A stretch of 64,000 bases of DNA. It comes from Sphingobacterium nematocida. GTDB taxonomy: Bacteria; Bacteroidota; Bacteroidia; Sphingobacteriales; Sphingobacteriaceae. Below, piece by piece: positions 27,083 to 37,085 of the stretch; position 1 is the stretch's first letter; each line of letters starts with the position of its first letter. The position numbers and the translations under genes were made by a program. Location of the stretch: contig NZ_FUZF01000007.1 in the NCBI RefSeq assembly GCF_900168125.1, forward strand, positions 62,001 to 126,000, written 5' to 3'. The notes beneath the pieces were generated by a model. The model ran no database searches. It was not told the DNA's origin and was given only the letters and a program-made list of their open reading frames with translations.

Positions 27083-27931
27083 ATGAACAAAACGTTATTT
27101 ATCGCCCTTCTCTTCGGTCTCACTCTTACTTGGAGTTGCGGACAGGGTAACAAAGAAATTTCAGCCTCTCTTGACGCTAAAACAGCGGAAATGGCCAACG
27201 ATGAAGCGACAGCTCTTCAAAGCGAGAGTGCGCCTGCCGCAAATAAAACAGAACCGGAAAAAACTGCTTTAGAAAAGAAAATCATCCGTACTGGAAATAT
27301 TTCGGTAGAGTCTAAGGATTTGAAAAAAAGCAAAACCAGCTTTGATGCTTTAGTGAAGCGGGCTGGAGGTTATTATGAACAAGAGAGCACTTCTTCTGGT
27401 TCTACCTACACCCACTATAACCTGACGATTCGGATTCCCTCGTCTCAATTTGATAGTTTTTTAGAGGGGATCGAAAAAGGCAAGGATAAAATAACTGAAA
27501 AATCGATCCAGGCACAAGACGTCTCGCTGCAATATTACGACCTTGAATCCCGCTTAAAAAGCAAGAGGGCCTATTTAGATCGGTATCAAAAAATGGTAGT
27601 GAGTGCCAAAAATGTAAAAGATCTTCTTGAAATAGAAGAACAGATAAGACAACTACAGGAAGAGATTGAAAGTACAGAAAGTACTTTAAGAGCAGTAAAA
27701 GACCAAGTAAGCTACAGTACGATTCAAGTTAACATATATAACTCAGACTCTCTGATGCCGCACAGCGACAGTGGATTTTGGATGAAAGTAAAAGAAGCCT
27801 TGGATTTTGGGTGGAAATTAATTGAGAATATAGTTATCGGTTTGGTAGGTATATGGCCCATACTCCTTCTTGCGATAGGCGGTATATTTATCTGGCGTCG
27901 GTTTAGAAAAAAAAGAAAAGCTCAACAGTAA
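27083..27931 (+). CDS. DUF4349 lipoprotein with C-terminal membrane helix
   Basis: 282 residues. The lipobox LTLTWSC is at the N-terminus (Cys19). The DUF4349 region (about 68-230) has KIIRTGNISVESKDLKK, YNLTIRIPSSQFDSFL and a coiled coil (VKDLLEIEEQIRQLQEEIES), then a membrane helix (IVIGLVGIWPILLLAIGGIF) and a basic end. It is probably in the cell envelope. DUF4349 proteins have no firm function. It ends in a terminator shared with the convergent lipoprotein gene. Confidence 0.82.
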   Translation: MNKTLFIALLFGLTLTWSCGQGNKEISASLDAKTAEMANDEATALQSESAPAANKTEPEKTALEKKIIRTGNISVESKDLKKSKTSFDALVKRAGGYYEQESTSSGSTYTHYNLTIRIPSSQFDSFLEGIEKGKDKITEKSIQAQDVSLQYYDLESRLKSKRAYLDRYQKMVVSAKNVKDLLEIEEQIRQLQEEIESTESTLRAVKDQVSYSTIQVNIYNSDSLMPHSDSGFWMKVKEALDFGWKLIENIVIGLVGIWPILLLAIGGIFIWRRFRKKRKAQQ

Positions 27932-27970
27932 CTAAAAAGGGGAACTACAAATAGTTCCCCTTTTTAGTTA
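27929..27970. terminator. Bidirectional terminator spanning two stop codons
   Basis: A perfect 19-bp inverted repeat with loop caaa. The stop codon of each convergent gene lies in an arm of the stem, so the hairpin is part of both 3' ends. Confidence 0.92.
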
Positions 27971-28615
27971 CTTAAGGGAGGATAGATCCATTTTCTTAAA
28001 AATTGCAATAAGTTCATCCAGAGAATAACCATCTCCCTCTAATTCGATTACGAATCGCTTGTTATAAACCCATTTTATTTCTGAATCTTTTATTCCCTCA
28101 TCTGTATCTTCCTTTACAGCGACACGCATACCATCGATATCCATTGTCTTTTCAAAACCTGTTTCCGTTATCTCCTCTTTATCAGCATGTAACCCCATAA
28201 ACACCAAAGATACTATACTCGATGCCCCCTCGCCCGCCCCATCCATAACATCAACGTTAATCCGTTTAGATCCGTCTTCATTCTTATATTCTGCTTTGGC
28301 ACTCGCAAAATTCAATGCGCTCATTTCTCCGACCTTCAAAGAAGTTCGTTTCAACCCTTCAAACGTCTCAGGCAATACGCTTTTGAGTACGTCATTAGAA
28401 ACAGGTGTCTGCGCTTTCAATGTACTTATTTGAGATTCGAGTTCTTTGCTGTACTCTTCTAACTTGCTAAGATTCTTCAAAGCGCCTACAGATTCGGAAA
28501 CCTGTTCCAGTGCGCCTTTGTCTTCTACTGTCTCCTGTTGCTTAGTACTACTACCACAGGAGCTGAGGATGCCTACTCCCAACAAGGCTGCTAAAATAAC
28601 TTTTGTTCGGTTCAT
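27968..28615 (-). CDS. Lipoprotein of unknown function
   Basis: 215 residues from the ATG at 28615; an in-frame ATG 13 codons upstream is less likely, as the lipoprotein signal begins here. The lipobox is LLGVGILSSC, followed by a polar linker and a coiled coil (LSKLEEYSKELESQISTLKA). The later part (VLPETFEGLKRTSLKVGEMS, NVDVMDGAGEGASSIVSLVF) is a mixed alpha/beta domain I cannot assign. Convergent with the DUF4349 gene. Confidence 0.65.
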   Translation of the reverse strand: MNRTKVILAALLGVGILSSCGSSTKQQETVEDKGALEQVSESVGALKNLSKLEEYSKELESQISTLKAQTPVSNDVLKSVLPETFEGLKRTSLKVGEMSALNFASAKAEYKNEDGSKRINVDVMDGAGEGASSIVSLVFMGLHADKEEITETGFEKTMDIDGMRVAVKEDTDEGIKDSEIKWVYNKRFVIELEGDGYSLDELIAIFKKMDLSSLK

Positions 28616-28765
28616 ATTTCGATCATTGTGTTTATAGATAAACAACACGCTCAAAAATTATACCTCAAAGTAAAATAGTCAAAACAATCTAATAAGTTTA
28701 AGCTATTTATTATCAACCGTTAATAGAATTATGATTTTTAAAACATAGTTCCTAATTTTGAAAAT

Positions 28766-29152
28766 ATGATTACACAGTCAACTGCAGGAATTAACGTATC
28801 TGTAGAATGCATCTATCAATCGGAATATTCTAATCCGGACAATATGCATTTTATGTTTGCTTATCGTATAACTATAGAAAACAGCTCAGATTACACCGCA
28901 CAGCTCGTAAGCAGGCATTGGGAGATATTTGATTCGATCGGAGAACACAAGCAAGTCGACGGTGAAGGGGTCGTTGGTGAACAGCCTATTTTAACTCCTG
29001 GAAAATCTCATCAATACGTTTCCGGCTGTAATCTAAAAAGTGAACTTGGCTATATGGAAGGGTATTACGTAATGGTACGTGAAATTGATGGACAGCAATT
29101 CAAAGTCGATATTCCCCGCTTCAATCTTATTGCACCGTTCCGTTTAAATTAA
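28766..29152 (+). CDS. apaG: ApaG domain protein
   Basis: 128 residues, full ApaG length. The fold is a fibronectin-like beta sandwich; the signature is visible in FAYRITIENSSDYTAQLVSR, HWEIFDSIGEHKQVDGEGVV, GEQPILTPGKSHQYVSGC and GYMEGYYVMV. ApaG was linked to cobalt/magnesium resistance and diadenosine polyphosphate levels, but its biochemical role is unclear. It stands alone. Confidence 0.93.
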   Translation: MITQSTAGINVSVECIYQSEYSNPDNMHFMFAYRITIENSSDYTAQLVSRHWEIFDSIGEHKQVDGEGVVGEQPILTPGKSHQYVSGCNLKSELGYMEGYYVMVREIDGQQFKVDIPRFNLIAPFRLN

Positions 29153-29213
29153 CAACATACGTTAATAAGTATCTATCTATACTCTTTTTCTGACTAACAA
29201 ACAATAATTTGCT

Positions 29214-29221
29214 TATTTTTG
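29214..29221 (+). promoter_or_regulatory. Bacteroidota -7 element before the small ORF and the ABC-F gene
   Basis: tatttttg matches TAnnTTTG. It lies about 210 bases before the ABC-F start and 80 before a possible small gene. Confidence 0.4.
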
Positions 29222-29293
29222 TACTTGGATAGTTGTGTCCTTACAAATACGTAACACGTAACAGATTTGCTATTACGCATATTAGTATTTTTA

Positions 29294-29407
29294 TTGTTAA
29301 ACAATAAACATGGTGATTACGAAGGAAACAGCGATCTAATCTCCAAACGTATTAAAGAGGAGATCAATAAGAAAACAATACAAAATCTTCCCTATAGAAG
29401 GGATTGA
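29294..29407 (+). CDS. Possible small protein ahead of the ABC-F gene
   Basis: The frame from a TTG at 29294 to the stop at 29407 would encode about 37 residues with a protein-like composition: HGDYEGNSDLISKRIKEEIN and then KTIQNLPYRRD. It contains no ATG; the open frame extends back to 29255 without a better start. It lies downstream of a -7 promoter element and 16 bases before the ABC-F gene, so it could be a leader peptide or small conserved protein. I cannot name it. It could also be a relic of a longer gene. Confidence 0.3.
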   Translation: MLNNKHGDYEGNSDLISKRIKEEINKKTIQNLPYRRD

Positions 29408-29423
29408 ATATAATAGAAAAAAA

Positions 29424-31289
29424 GTGAGTATACTTAGCACAGAACAAGTTGGCCATTCCTTTAACGACAGGTGGTTATTTAAAGAATTACATTTCGCGCT
29501 TCAGAAAGGAGATCGTGTAGCACTAGTGGGAATAAATGGAACGGGCAAATCCACTTTATTAAAACTACTAGCAGAAGTTTTTCCACCAGAAGAAGGCAAA
29601 ATTGTCAAGGAAAAAGGTATACGCATAGGTTACCTACCTCAGGAACCTAATTTTATAGGTCTAAACACAATAAATGACTTTATATACAGTGCTGATAATG
29701 AACAACAGCAATTGATCAAAGCGTATGAAGATCTTATAGACTCCCCTACTGTAGACGAGCATAAGCTCGCTCTAATAACAGATCAGTTAACTGCCCTTAA
29801 CGCTTGGGAGTACGAATACAATATCAAAACAATCTTAAATAGACTACAAATATCCAACTTTGACCAAAAGATAGAAAGTCTTTCTGGTGGCCAAAAGAAA
29901 AGGCTTTCTCTAGCCAAGTTACTAATAGATGAACCGGATGTATACATTCTTGATGAGCCGACCAACCATTTAGACATTGAGACTATTGAATGGTTGGAAA
30001 AACTATTAACAACCGGCCAAAAAACAGTACTCACCGTATCACACGATAGGTATTTCTTGGACAATATATGTACGGAAATCCGCGAACTAGACAAGGCTAA
30101 AATACATCTTTACAAAGGGAACTACGCCTACTTTCTAGAGAAGAAAGCCGAACGTGAGTACAACGACGTAATCCAAGCAGAAAAAGCACGTAACTTATTA
30201 AGAAGAGAACTAGAATGGATGCGTAGACAACCTCAGGCACGAGGCACTAAATCAAAATCTAGGATAGATGCCTATTATGCCCTGGAAGAAAAATCCAAAG
30301 GACCTCGCGCACATGATAAGGTAGAACTTAGTGTTAAGGTATCTCGCCAAGGTTCGAAAATCCTTGAACTAACCAACGTATCTAAGTCCTTTAACAGCAA
30401 TACACTAATAGAAAACTTCTCCTACATATTCAAAAAAGGAGATAGAATAGGTCTTGCAGGAAAGAATGGAACAGGCAAAAGTACATTTCTAAACCTATTA
30501 ACAGGAACACTCCTTCCAGACGGAGGCACTGTAGACATCGGCGAAACCACTAAGTTTGGATATTACAAACAAGGCGGACTAAACTTCAACGATGGAGATC
30601 GTGTTCTTGATATCGTAAAAAATGTAGCCGAGTATATCAAGATGGCAAATGGTGACACCCTAACAGCCTCTCAACTTTTGACATTATTCCTCTTCCCTCC
30701 TGAAAAGCAATTCGGTTTAGTGAGCAAACTAAGCGGTGGAGAAAAAAAACGTCTTCAGCTTATGCGGGTACTTATGGCCAATCCAAACTTCCTGATATTA
30801 GATGAACCTTCTAATGATCTTGACATAGACACTTTAAATGTACTTGAGGACTTTCTGATGAATTATCCAGGTATATTATTACTTGTATCGCACGATAGAT
30901 ATTTAATTGACAAGCTCACAGAACAATTATTTATTTTCGACGGCATAGGCAATGTAACCATATATAATGGAAACTACGCAGATTATAAAACAGAACAGGA
31001 ACTAAAATTAAAAGAAGAGAAATTCTTAGAAAAGCAAATAAAGGAAACTCCTATTCCAACCGCTAATAATGTAGAAAAAAGAAAACTCAGCTATAAAGAA
31101 CAACACGAATACGACAATATTGAGAAAGAAATAGAGTTGCTAGAAAAAAATATCTCAGAAAAGACAGAACTATTAAACAAAAGCACAGAACACGAAACAC
31201 TATCCGAGATATCAAAAGAAATCGAAAACCTCCAACAACTGCTTGATAAAAAATCAGACCGTTGGATTGAATTATCAGAATACATTTAA
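29424..31289 (+). CDS. ABC-F family ATPase (Uup-like)
   Basis: 621 residues with a GTG start. Two ATPase domains: Walker A GINGTGKST (about 36-44) with signature LSGGQKKR and DEPTNHLD, and GKNGTGKST (about 346) with LSGGEKKR and DEPSNDLD. A linker rich in basic residues (RRELEWMRRQPQARGTKSKS) and a C-terminal coiled coil (about 550-615) fit the Uup/EttA group, which acts on ribosomes or DNA-linked processes rather than transport. No membrane segments. The gene ends just before the parS-like pair and mnmG. Confidence 0.88.
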   Translation: MSILSTEQVGHSFNDRWLFKELHFALQKGDRVALVGINGTGKSTLLKLLAEVFPPEEGKIVKEKGIRIGYLPQEPNFIGLNTINDFIYSADNEQQQLIKAYEDLIDSPTVDEHKLALITDQLTALNAWEYEYNIKTILNRLQISNFDQKIESLSGGQKKRLSLAKLLIDEPDVYILDEPTNHLDIETIEWLEKLLTTGQKTVLTVSHDRYFLDNICTEIRELDKAKIHLYKGNYAYFLEKKAEREYNDVIQAEKARNLLRRELEWMRRQPQARGTKSKSRIDAYYALEEKSKGPRAHDKVELSVKVSRQGSKILELTNVSKSFNSNTLIENFSYIFKKGDRIGLAGKNGTGKSTFLNLLTGTLLPDGGTVDIGETTKFGYYKQGGLNFNDGDRVLDIVKNVAEYIKMANGDTLTASQLLTLFLFPPEKQFGLVSKLSGGEKKRLQLMRVLMANPNFLILDEPSNDLDIDTLNVLEDFLMNYPGILLLVSHDRYLIDKLTEQLFIFDGIGNVTIYNGNYADYKTEQELKLKEEKFLEKQIKETPIPTANNVEKRKLSYKEQHEYDNIEKEIELLEKNISEKTELLNKSTEHETLSEISKEIENLQQLLDKKSDRWIELSEYI

Positions 31290-31291
31290 TC

Positions 31292-31307
31292 TGTTCCACG
31301 TGAAACA
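31292..31307 (+). promoter_or_regulatory. parS-like centromere site 1
   Basis: TGTTCCACGTGAAACA is an exact match to the bacterial parS consensus TGTTNCACGTGAAACA, the ParB binding site. It lies just after the ABC-F stop. Its position beside mnmG (gidA), near dnaA and dnaN, is where parS sites cluster in many bacteria. Confidence 0.85.
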
Positions 31308-31322
31308 TCGAAAATAAAACAA

Positions 31323-31338
31323 TGTTTCACGTGGAACG
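31323..31338 (-). promoter_or_regulatory. parS-like centromere site 2
   Basis: Read on the minus strand this is CGTTCCACGTGAAACA, one mismatch from the parS consensus. It forms a 16-bp perfect inverted repeat with site 1 (31293-31308 with 31322-31337, 13 bases apart), 13 bases before the mnmG start. The pair could also fold as a hairpin after the ABC-F gene. Confidence 0.8.
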
Positions 31339-31350
31339 CTACTAAAAAAT

Positions 31351-33210
31351 ATGTTTAATAAATATAACGTAATCGTAGTAGGTGCTGGTCACGCAGGCTG
31401 TGAAGCTGCAGCAGCGGCTGCCAACTTAGGGTCCTCTACCCTCTTAATAACTATGAATATGGGGGTCATCGCTCAGATGAGCTGCAACCCAGCTATAGGT
31501 GGGGTCGCAAAAGGACAGATCGTACGGGAAATAGATGCAATAGGTGGATACACGGGAATTATTGCCGATAAATCTACTATCCAATTTAGAATGCTCAATA
31601 AATCGAAAGGCCCCGCTATGTGGAGTCCGCGAACACAAAATGACCGTATGCGCTTTGCCGAAGAATGGAGACTTCAACTCGAAGCAATACCAAATCTGGA
31701 TATGTGGCAAGATACAGTGAAAGAGGTTATAGTAGAAAATGGAAGAGCAAAAGGTGTGATTACCTCTTTGGGTATACGTATAGAATCTGATGCTGTAATC
31801 TTAACAAACGGCACTTTCCTCAACGGTATAATACATATAGGTGAGAAAAAATTTGGAGGAGGTCGAACCGGAGAAAAATCCGCGACTGGGCTTACCGAAC
31901 AACTCGTATCCTTAGGCTTTGAATCGGGACGAATGAAAACGGGAACTCCCCCACGTATAGATGGCCGTAGCTTAAACTACACACTAATGGAAGAACAATG
32001 GGGGGATGAAGAAAAAAGTCGATTCTCATATACAGATGTGGCTATGCCGACAGAACAACGTTGCTGCTGGATTACCTATACAAATGATAAAGTTCACGAA
32101 GTACTTAAGACGGGTTTCGAGAAATCTCCTATGTTTACCGGTAGAATAAAAGGGCTCGGACCGAGATACTGTCCCTCTATTGAAGACAAGATAAATAGAT
32201 TTGCAGAACGAGAACGTCATCAAATATTCGTTGAGCCAGAAGGATTTCAGACCGTAGAGATATACGTAAATGGCTTTTCGACCTCTCTCCCTGAAGATGT
32301 ACAACAAAAAGCACTACGTCTTATTCCGGGATTTGAGAATGCAAAAATGTACCGCCCAGGGTATGCTATTGAATACGACTACTTCCCTCCTATGCAACTA
32401 GACCTTACCTTAGAAACACTAAAGGTTAAAAATCTATTTTTTGCTGGACAAATAAACGGTACCACCGGATACGAAGAAGCCGCTGCCCAAGGCCTTATAG
32501 CGGGTATCAATGCACACCAGAAAATAAATGATCTGCATGAATTGATTATGAAACGTTCTGAATCTTACATTGGTGTTCTCATAGACGATTTAGTAACAAA
32601 AGGAACGGAAGAGCCTTACAGAATGTTCACCTCCCGTGCTGAACATCGCCTGCTCTTAAGACAGGATAATGCAGATATAAGACTAAGTCCAATAGGACAC
32701 AAACTGGGACTGATATCAGATGAGCGTTTAAGAAAAGTGGAAGAAAAAATATCTAATTCGGATAAACTAGTTGAACATATGAAACAATTATCTGTATCGC
32801 CTGAATCAATAAATGACATTCTAACGAGAGAAAACTCCTCCCCGATTACACAAAAAGCTCGAATGTTTAATATGTTAACAAGACCACAGATAAACATCTA
32901 TCATCTTGCTGAAGCGGATACGGACTTTAAACAGATCCTCGATCAATACGATAAAGAATCTGTAGAACAGGCAGAAATAAAAGTAAAATATGATAGCTAT
33001 TTCGAGAAGGAAATCGAGATTGTAAATAAGATGAAAAAAATGGAGGATAAAGAAATAAATCCTAATTTTGACTATTCTTCATTAACATCCTTGTCTATTG
33101 AGGCTAGAGAAAAATTACTCAAAGTAAAACCTAGAACACTAGGCCAAGCTTCGCGTATATCTGGAGTATCACCATCAGACATAAGTGTATTAATGGTACA
33201 TATGAGCTAA
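31351..33210 (+). CDS. mnmG: tRNA uridine-5-carboxymethylaminomethyl modification enzyme
   Basis: 619 residues. With MnmE it modifies the wobble uridine of certain tRNAs. The FAD site [19 protein letters not shown] is at the N-terminus, and [30 protein letters not shown] and [17 protein letters not shown] are family signatures. The C-terminal helical part ([20 protein letters not shown]) contacts MnmE. Also called gidA, for its classical place next to the origin, which agrees with the parS sites directly upstream and dnaA downstream. Confidence 0.97.
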   Translation: MFNKYNVIVVGAGHAGCEAAAAAANLGSSTLLITMNMGVIAQMSCNPAIGGVAKGQIVREIDAIGGYTGIIADKSTIQFRMLNKSKGPAMWSPRTQNDRMRFAEEWRLQLEAIPNLDMWQDTVKEVIVENGRAKGVITSLGIRIESDAVILTNGTFLNGIIHIGEKKFGGGRTGEKSATGLTEQLVSLGFESGRMKTGTPPRIDGRSLNYTLMEEQWGDEEKSRFSYTDVAMPTEQRCCWITYTNDKVHEVLKTGFEKSPMFTGRIKGLGPRYCPSIEDKINRFAERERHQIFVEPEGFQTVEIYVNGFSTSLPEDVQQKALRLIPGFENAKMYRPGYAIEYDYFPPMQLDLTLETLKVKNLFFAGQINGTTGYEEAAAQGLIAGINAHQKINDLHELIMKRSESYIGVLIDDLVTKGTEEPYRMFTSRAEHRLLLRQDNADIRLSPIGHKLGLISDERLRKVEEKISNSDKLVEHMKQLSVSPESINDILTRENSSPITQKARMFNMLTRPQINIYHLAEADTDFKQILDQYDKESVEQAEIKVKYDSYFEKEIEIVNKMKKMEDKEINPNFDYSSLTSLSIEAREKLLKVKPRTLGQASRISGVSPSDISVLMVHMS

Positions 33211-33286
33211 TATATTATATACCAACAAGTTACAGATAAATCAGATAAGTTAAAATAAAGCGATATAAGAGATTATTATAATAATT

Positions 33287-34969
33287 ATGATACAGGAGTC
33301 CAAAAATAATAAAAACACGACAGTAAGCTTAAAAACACGCTTATTTCAAAACACAATAATTTTAGGTTTCGTTTTTCTTATATCGCTCACATTTTTTCGC
33401 TGTGCAAACATGCAAAGACCAACCGGAGGCCCGAAAGACTCTCTCCCACCAAAAATACTAAATGAGTCGCCGGAAAACTATACTACAAACTTTAAAGCAA
33501 AGGAGATAGTACTGACAATGGATGAGTACATCAAGCTCAATAATCAATTTAAAGAGTTTAGCATTTCGCCAGATCTGGACAAGCAGCCTGAGTACAAAAT
33601 AAGGAAAAAAACGCTTCATATTATACTGCCAGATTCCCTCGAAAAAAACACGACTTACACAATTAATTTTGGGAAAGGTCTTGTTGATTACAACGAGGGA
33701 AATCCTATTCTAAATTATAACTATGTGTTTGCTACGGGTCCAGAACTAGACTCCTTACAAATTACAGGATCAGTGACCAACGCTTTCACGAAGGTATTTG
33801 ATGAAAAGATAGACAAAGACGTCAAAGTCTTGCTTATTCCAACCAGTCAAGACACGATATTTGGAAAACGCAAAGCAAATATATTTACATTAGTAGATTC
33901 ATCCGGAAATTTTACATTCCGAAATCTTAAGGAAGATACCTATCGTATATATGCTTTAAAAGAACAAAATAACGACCGAATATATAACAATCCAGAAGAA
34001 TCTGTAGGTTTTATAAAAGACAGTATTGTACTAAATCGTAATATATCGGGCGTAAAAATTGCTTATTCGAAGGGAAAACCTGAAAAATTCAGGACTATTG
34101 AAAAGAAAATAGAAAAAAATGGGCGAATCCTATTAACGTTCAACCAACCTATTGACGATCCAAATATTTCTATAATTGAACCTCAGCTCAAAGACGATTC
34201 TTATACCATACAATATGCTAATAGCAAAGACTCTTTATTTACATTTATTGACAAACTAGACTTTGACTCTATTAAATTTCAGATAGCCGATAATAAGAAT
34301 ATTCTAGATACCGTACTAATTAGACGATCAAAAAATGAAAAATACGAACGCTTTATAGAGCCTATTCTAAATATAAACAACAAAGTAGATAAAATAAAAC
34401 ATATCACACTGACTGCCACCTACCCTATCGCTAATGTTGACAAAGCAAAAATACTATTGACTGAAGATAGTACTTCCAGACGCAATTTTCAGCTTCAGCA
34501 AGATAGCATTGTTAAAAACCTATATCATATTCGTTTCAATTGGAAACCGAATAAGAACTACGAACTTACCTTGGAAGAAAAAGCTATCTTAAGTCCATTT
34601 GAGGACTTCAATAAAGAAGTCAAAACCAAATTTACCTTAGATCAATCTGAAAATTATGGAGATATCAAGTTTAAAATTAGTGGTATAGAAAAGGATATAC
34701 CATACATAGTAGAGCTAATTGACGAGAAAAAAGAGAAAGTTTTCGACTCACGAATCCTAGTAAATACAGCCGAAATATTTTATAATAAGTTCCCTGGTGG
34801 TAAGTATAGCTTACGCATTATAAAAGATCTAAACGGAAACAAACGTTGGGACGGAGCCGATGTTTACAAAAAAATACAAGCCGAACCCATATGGTATTTG
34901 GATAAAACCTTTACAATTCGCGCAAACTGGGAACAAACTGAAAATATAACACTTAAATTCGACGATTAA
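33287..34969 (+). CDS. Lipoprotein with N-terminal bacterial Ig-like domain
   Basis: 560 residues. A long N-terminus with a membrane-like stretch ends in a probable lipobox (SLTFFRC), then MQRPTGGPKDSLPPKI. The PTGGPxDxxPP start followed by a Big_5 Ig-like domain (ILNESPENYTTNFKAKEIVL ... TTYTINFGKGLVDYNEGN) is a family pattern in Bacteroidota. Later beta-rich repeats and a C-terminal FPGGKYSLRIIKDLNGNKRW segment follow. Probably an envelope protein; function unknown. Confidence 0.75.
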   Translation: MIQESKNNKNTTVSLKTRLFQNTIILGFVFLISLTFFRCANMQRPTGGPKDSLPPKILNESPENYTTNFKAKEIVLTMDEYIKLNNQFKEFSISPDLDKQPEYKIRKKTLHIILPDSLEKNTTYTINFGKGLVDYNEGNPILNYNYVFATGPELDSLQITGSVTNAFTKVFDEKIDKDVKVLLIPTSQDTIFGKRKANIFTLVDSSGNFTFRNLKEDTYRIYALKEQNNDRIYNNPEESVGFIKDSIVLNRNISGVKIAYSKGKPEKFRTIEKKIEKNGRILLTFNQPIDDPNISIIEPQLKDDSYTIQYANSKDSLFTFIDKLDFDSIKFQIADNKNILDTVLIRRSKNEKYERFIEPILNINNKVDKIKHITLTATYPIANVDKAKILLTEDSTSRRNFQLQQDSIVKNLYHIRFNWKPNKNYELTLEEKAILSPFEDFNKEVKTKFTLDQSENYGDIKFKISGIEKDIPYIVELIDEKKEKVFDSRILVNTAEIFYNKFPGGKYSLRIIKDLNGNKRWDGADVYKKIQAEPIWYLDKTFTIRANWEQTENITLKFDD

Positions 34970-34978
34970 TAATTACTA

Positions 34979-35488
34979 TTAATGGAACCAAGAAGCATAT
35001 TTAACGTAGTTATGTGGTAGTTTTTGTAATAAGTCAAGCTGTTCTTCAGTAAGTGGTTTAATCTTCTTAGCAGGTACTCCAGCATACAAAAAACCGGATT
35101 CGCAGACTGTGTTCTCTAATACTACGGCACCAGCAGCGATAATAACATTATTTTGTATATGTGCCTTATCCATGACAATAGCGCCCATGCCAACTAGCAC
35201 ATGACTATCAATAACACAACCATGTACAATTGCATTGTGCCCTATATTGACGTACGAGCCAATGTCTGTCCCGTTACGTTCATAGGTACCATGTATAGTT
35301 ACATTGTCCTGGATATTTGAAAAATCACCTATTTTAATATAATTAACGTCACCACGTATCACTGCATTAAACCATACCGAGCAGCCTTCGCCAATAGTCA
35401 CATCACCTACGATTGTACTATTAGGAGCTAAATATGTATGATCACCTATGAAAGGAAAACTTTCCTTAACTGGAAGAATAATAGCCAT
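34979..35488 (-). CDS. Gamma-carbonic anhydrase family protein (left-handed beta helix)
   Basis: 169 residues. Hexapeptide repeats form a left-handed beta helix, and the zinc histidines are seen in VTIHGTYERN and HNAIVHG. E. coli YrdA/CaiE and archaeal Cam are relatives; whether this one hydrates CO2 cannot be read from sequence. It begins 4 bases after nadB ends, so it is co-transcribed with nadB. Converges with the Ig-like lipoprotein gene. Confidence 0.88.
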   Translation of the reverse strand: MAIILPVKESFPFIGDHTYLAPNSTIVGDVTIGEGCSVWFNAVIRGDVNYIKIGDFSNIQDNVTIHGTYERNGTDIGSYVNIGHNAIVHGCVIDSHVLVGMGAIVMDKAHIQNNVIIAAGAVVLENTVCESGFLYAGVPAKKIKPLTEEQLDLLQKLPHNYVKYASWFH

Positions 35489-35492
35489 AGAT

Positions 35493-37085
35493 CTATAAAA
35501 TTGTATCTGCTAATTCATTAGCGTGTTCAGGATAATCCGTTGTATAATGCAAGCCTCTGCTCTCTTTTCGAGTCATTGCGGATTTGACAACCAAATATGC
35601 CACTTGTATAACGTTCCTCAGCTCGCAAAGTTTAACGGACAATTTGGTGCCTTTATAAAAAGATTCAGTTTCCTCATGCAATAAGCCTAGACGACGCATC
35701 GCACGTTCCAACCTAAAATCTGAACGTACTATACCTACATAATCACTCATAAACTTCTGTGTCTCACGCAAATTATGCGTAACCAATATATCTTCGTTTA
35801 ATAACTTGGTATTTGAATCGTCCCAATCTGGAACTCCTTCCATAAAAGAAATGGATTCAAACTTCAACTGAGAATTTACAAAAATACGATGTGCGTATAC
35901 TGCTGCTTCAAGTAAAGAATTGGAAGCCAACCTATTAGCACCATGAAGTCCAGTTGATGAACATTCGCCACAGGCATATAAATTGCCTATAGAGCTAGCC
36001 CCAAACTCGTCTACCATTATGCCGCCGCACAAGTAATGAGCGGCCGGAGTAACAGGAATAAAATCCTTCGTCATATCTAATCCGATAGATAGGCATTTCT
36101 CATATATATTAGGAAAATGAGATAATAAATCGGCTTTACTTTTATGCGTAATGTCAAGATATACATAGTCTAAGCCAGATTGCTTCATTTCAGTATCAAT
36201 CGCCCTAGCTACTATATCGCGCGGAGCTAAAGAGCCACGGTCATCATATTCTTCCATAAAGGATTCACCGTTTTGTCTCCTCAACACGCCTCCGAAACCT
36301 CTTACTGCTTCAGATATTAGAAATGCGGGATACTCGCTCGGATTATACAACGAGGTAGGATGAAACTGAATAAACTCCATATTCCGAACCTTTCCTTTAG
36401 CCCGATAAACCATAGCTATTCCATCTCCCGTAGCTATTATTGGATTGGTCGTACTAGAATATACATGTCCCGCCCCTCCTGTAGCCATCAACGTTACCTT
36501 AGCAAGGAACTTTTCCACATTGTTAGTATAAGTGTTGAAAGCGTAAATACCGTAACATACAATGTCTGTAGACCTTTTATCCACATGCTGTCCTAAATGA
36601 TGTTGCGTAATAAGATCTACTGCAAAATAATGTGTTAATATCTCTATGTTGGGCTCCTGGTGAACCTTCTCCAATAAAGCCCGTTCGATCTCGTATCCAG
36701 TAATGTCCTTATAATGAAGGATTCTGTGTTCAGAATGCCCGCCTTCTTTTGCTAGATCATAACTACCAGAATCTTCTCTGTCGAACGAAGTACCATAAGC
36801 TATCAATTCATCGATGCGTGCCGGACCTTCCTTAATTACGTTTTCCACAACTTGTGAATCGCATAAGCCATCGCCGGCAATCAGCGTATCTTGGATATGC
36901 TTCTCAAAACTATCGTCATGATCTGTCACCACAGCTACTCCGCCTTGTGCATACTTTGTATTGGACTCATCCTCATTAGACTTGGTGACTATCAATACCT
37001 TACCTAATTTAGCTGCTTTCAATGCAAAACTCAACCCTGCTATTCCCGAGCCTACTATTAAAAAGTCAACCTTTCTCTCCGACAT
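35493..37085 (-). CDS. nadB: L-aspartate oxidase
   Basis: 530 residues. First step of de novo NAD synthesis: aspartate to iminoaspartate with FAD. Motifs: FLIVGSGIAGLSFALKAAKL at the N-terminus, KYAQGGVAVV, HPTSLYNP and CGECSSTGLHGANRLASNSL. The product goes to quinolinate synthase NadA, encoded divergently across the 482-base gap that looks like oriC. The start codon is at 37085, next to that gap. Confidence 0.95.
   Translation of the reverse strand: MSERKVDFLIVGSGIAGLSFALKAAKLGKVLIVTKSNEDESNTKYAQGGVAVVTDHDDSFEKHIQDTLIAGDGLCDSQVVENVIKEGPARIDELIAYGTSFDREDSGSYDLAKEGGHSEHRILHYKDITGYEIERALLEKVHQEPNIEILTHYFAVDLITQHHLGQHVDKRSTDIVCYGIYAFNTYTNNVEKFLAKVTLMATGGAGHVYSSTTNPIIATGDGIAMVYRAKGKVRNMEFIQFHPTSLYNPSEYPAFLISEAVRGFGGVLRRQNGESFMEEYDDRGSLAPRDIVARAIDTEMKQSGLDYVYLDITHKSKADLLSHFPNIYEKCLSIGLDMTKDFIPVTPAAHYLCGGIMVDEFGASSIGNLYACGECSSTGLHGANRLASNSLLEAAVYAHRIFVNSQLKFESISFMEGVPDWDDSNTKLLNEDILVTHNLRETQKFMSDYVGIVRSDFRLERAMRRLGLLHEETESFYKGTKLSVKLCELRNVIQVAYLVVKSAMTRKESRGLHYTTDYPEHANELADTIL

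Noticed and set aside
29310..29339. Short ATG frame before the ABC-F gene
   Set aside because: It ends after nine codons in another frame than the protein-like stretch.
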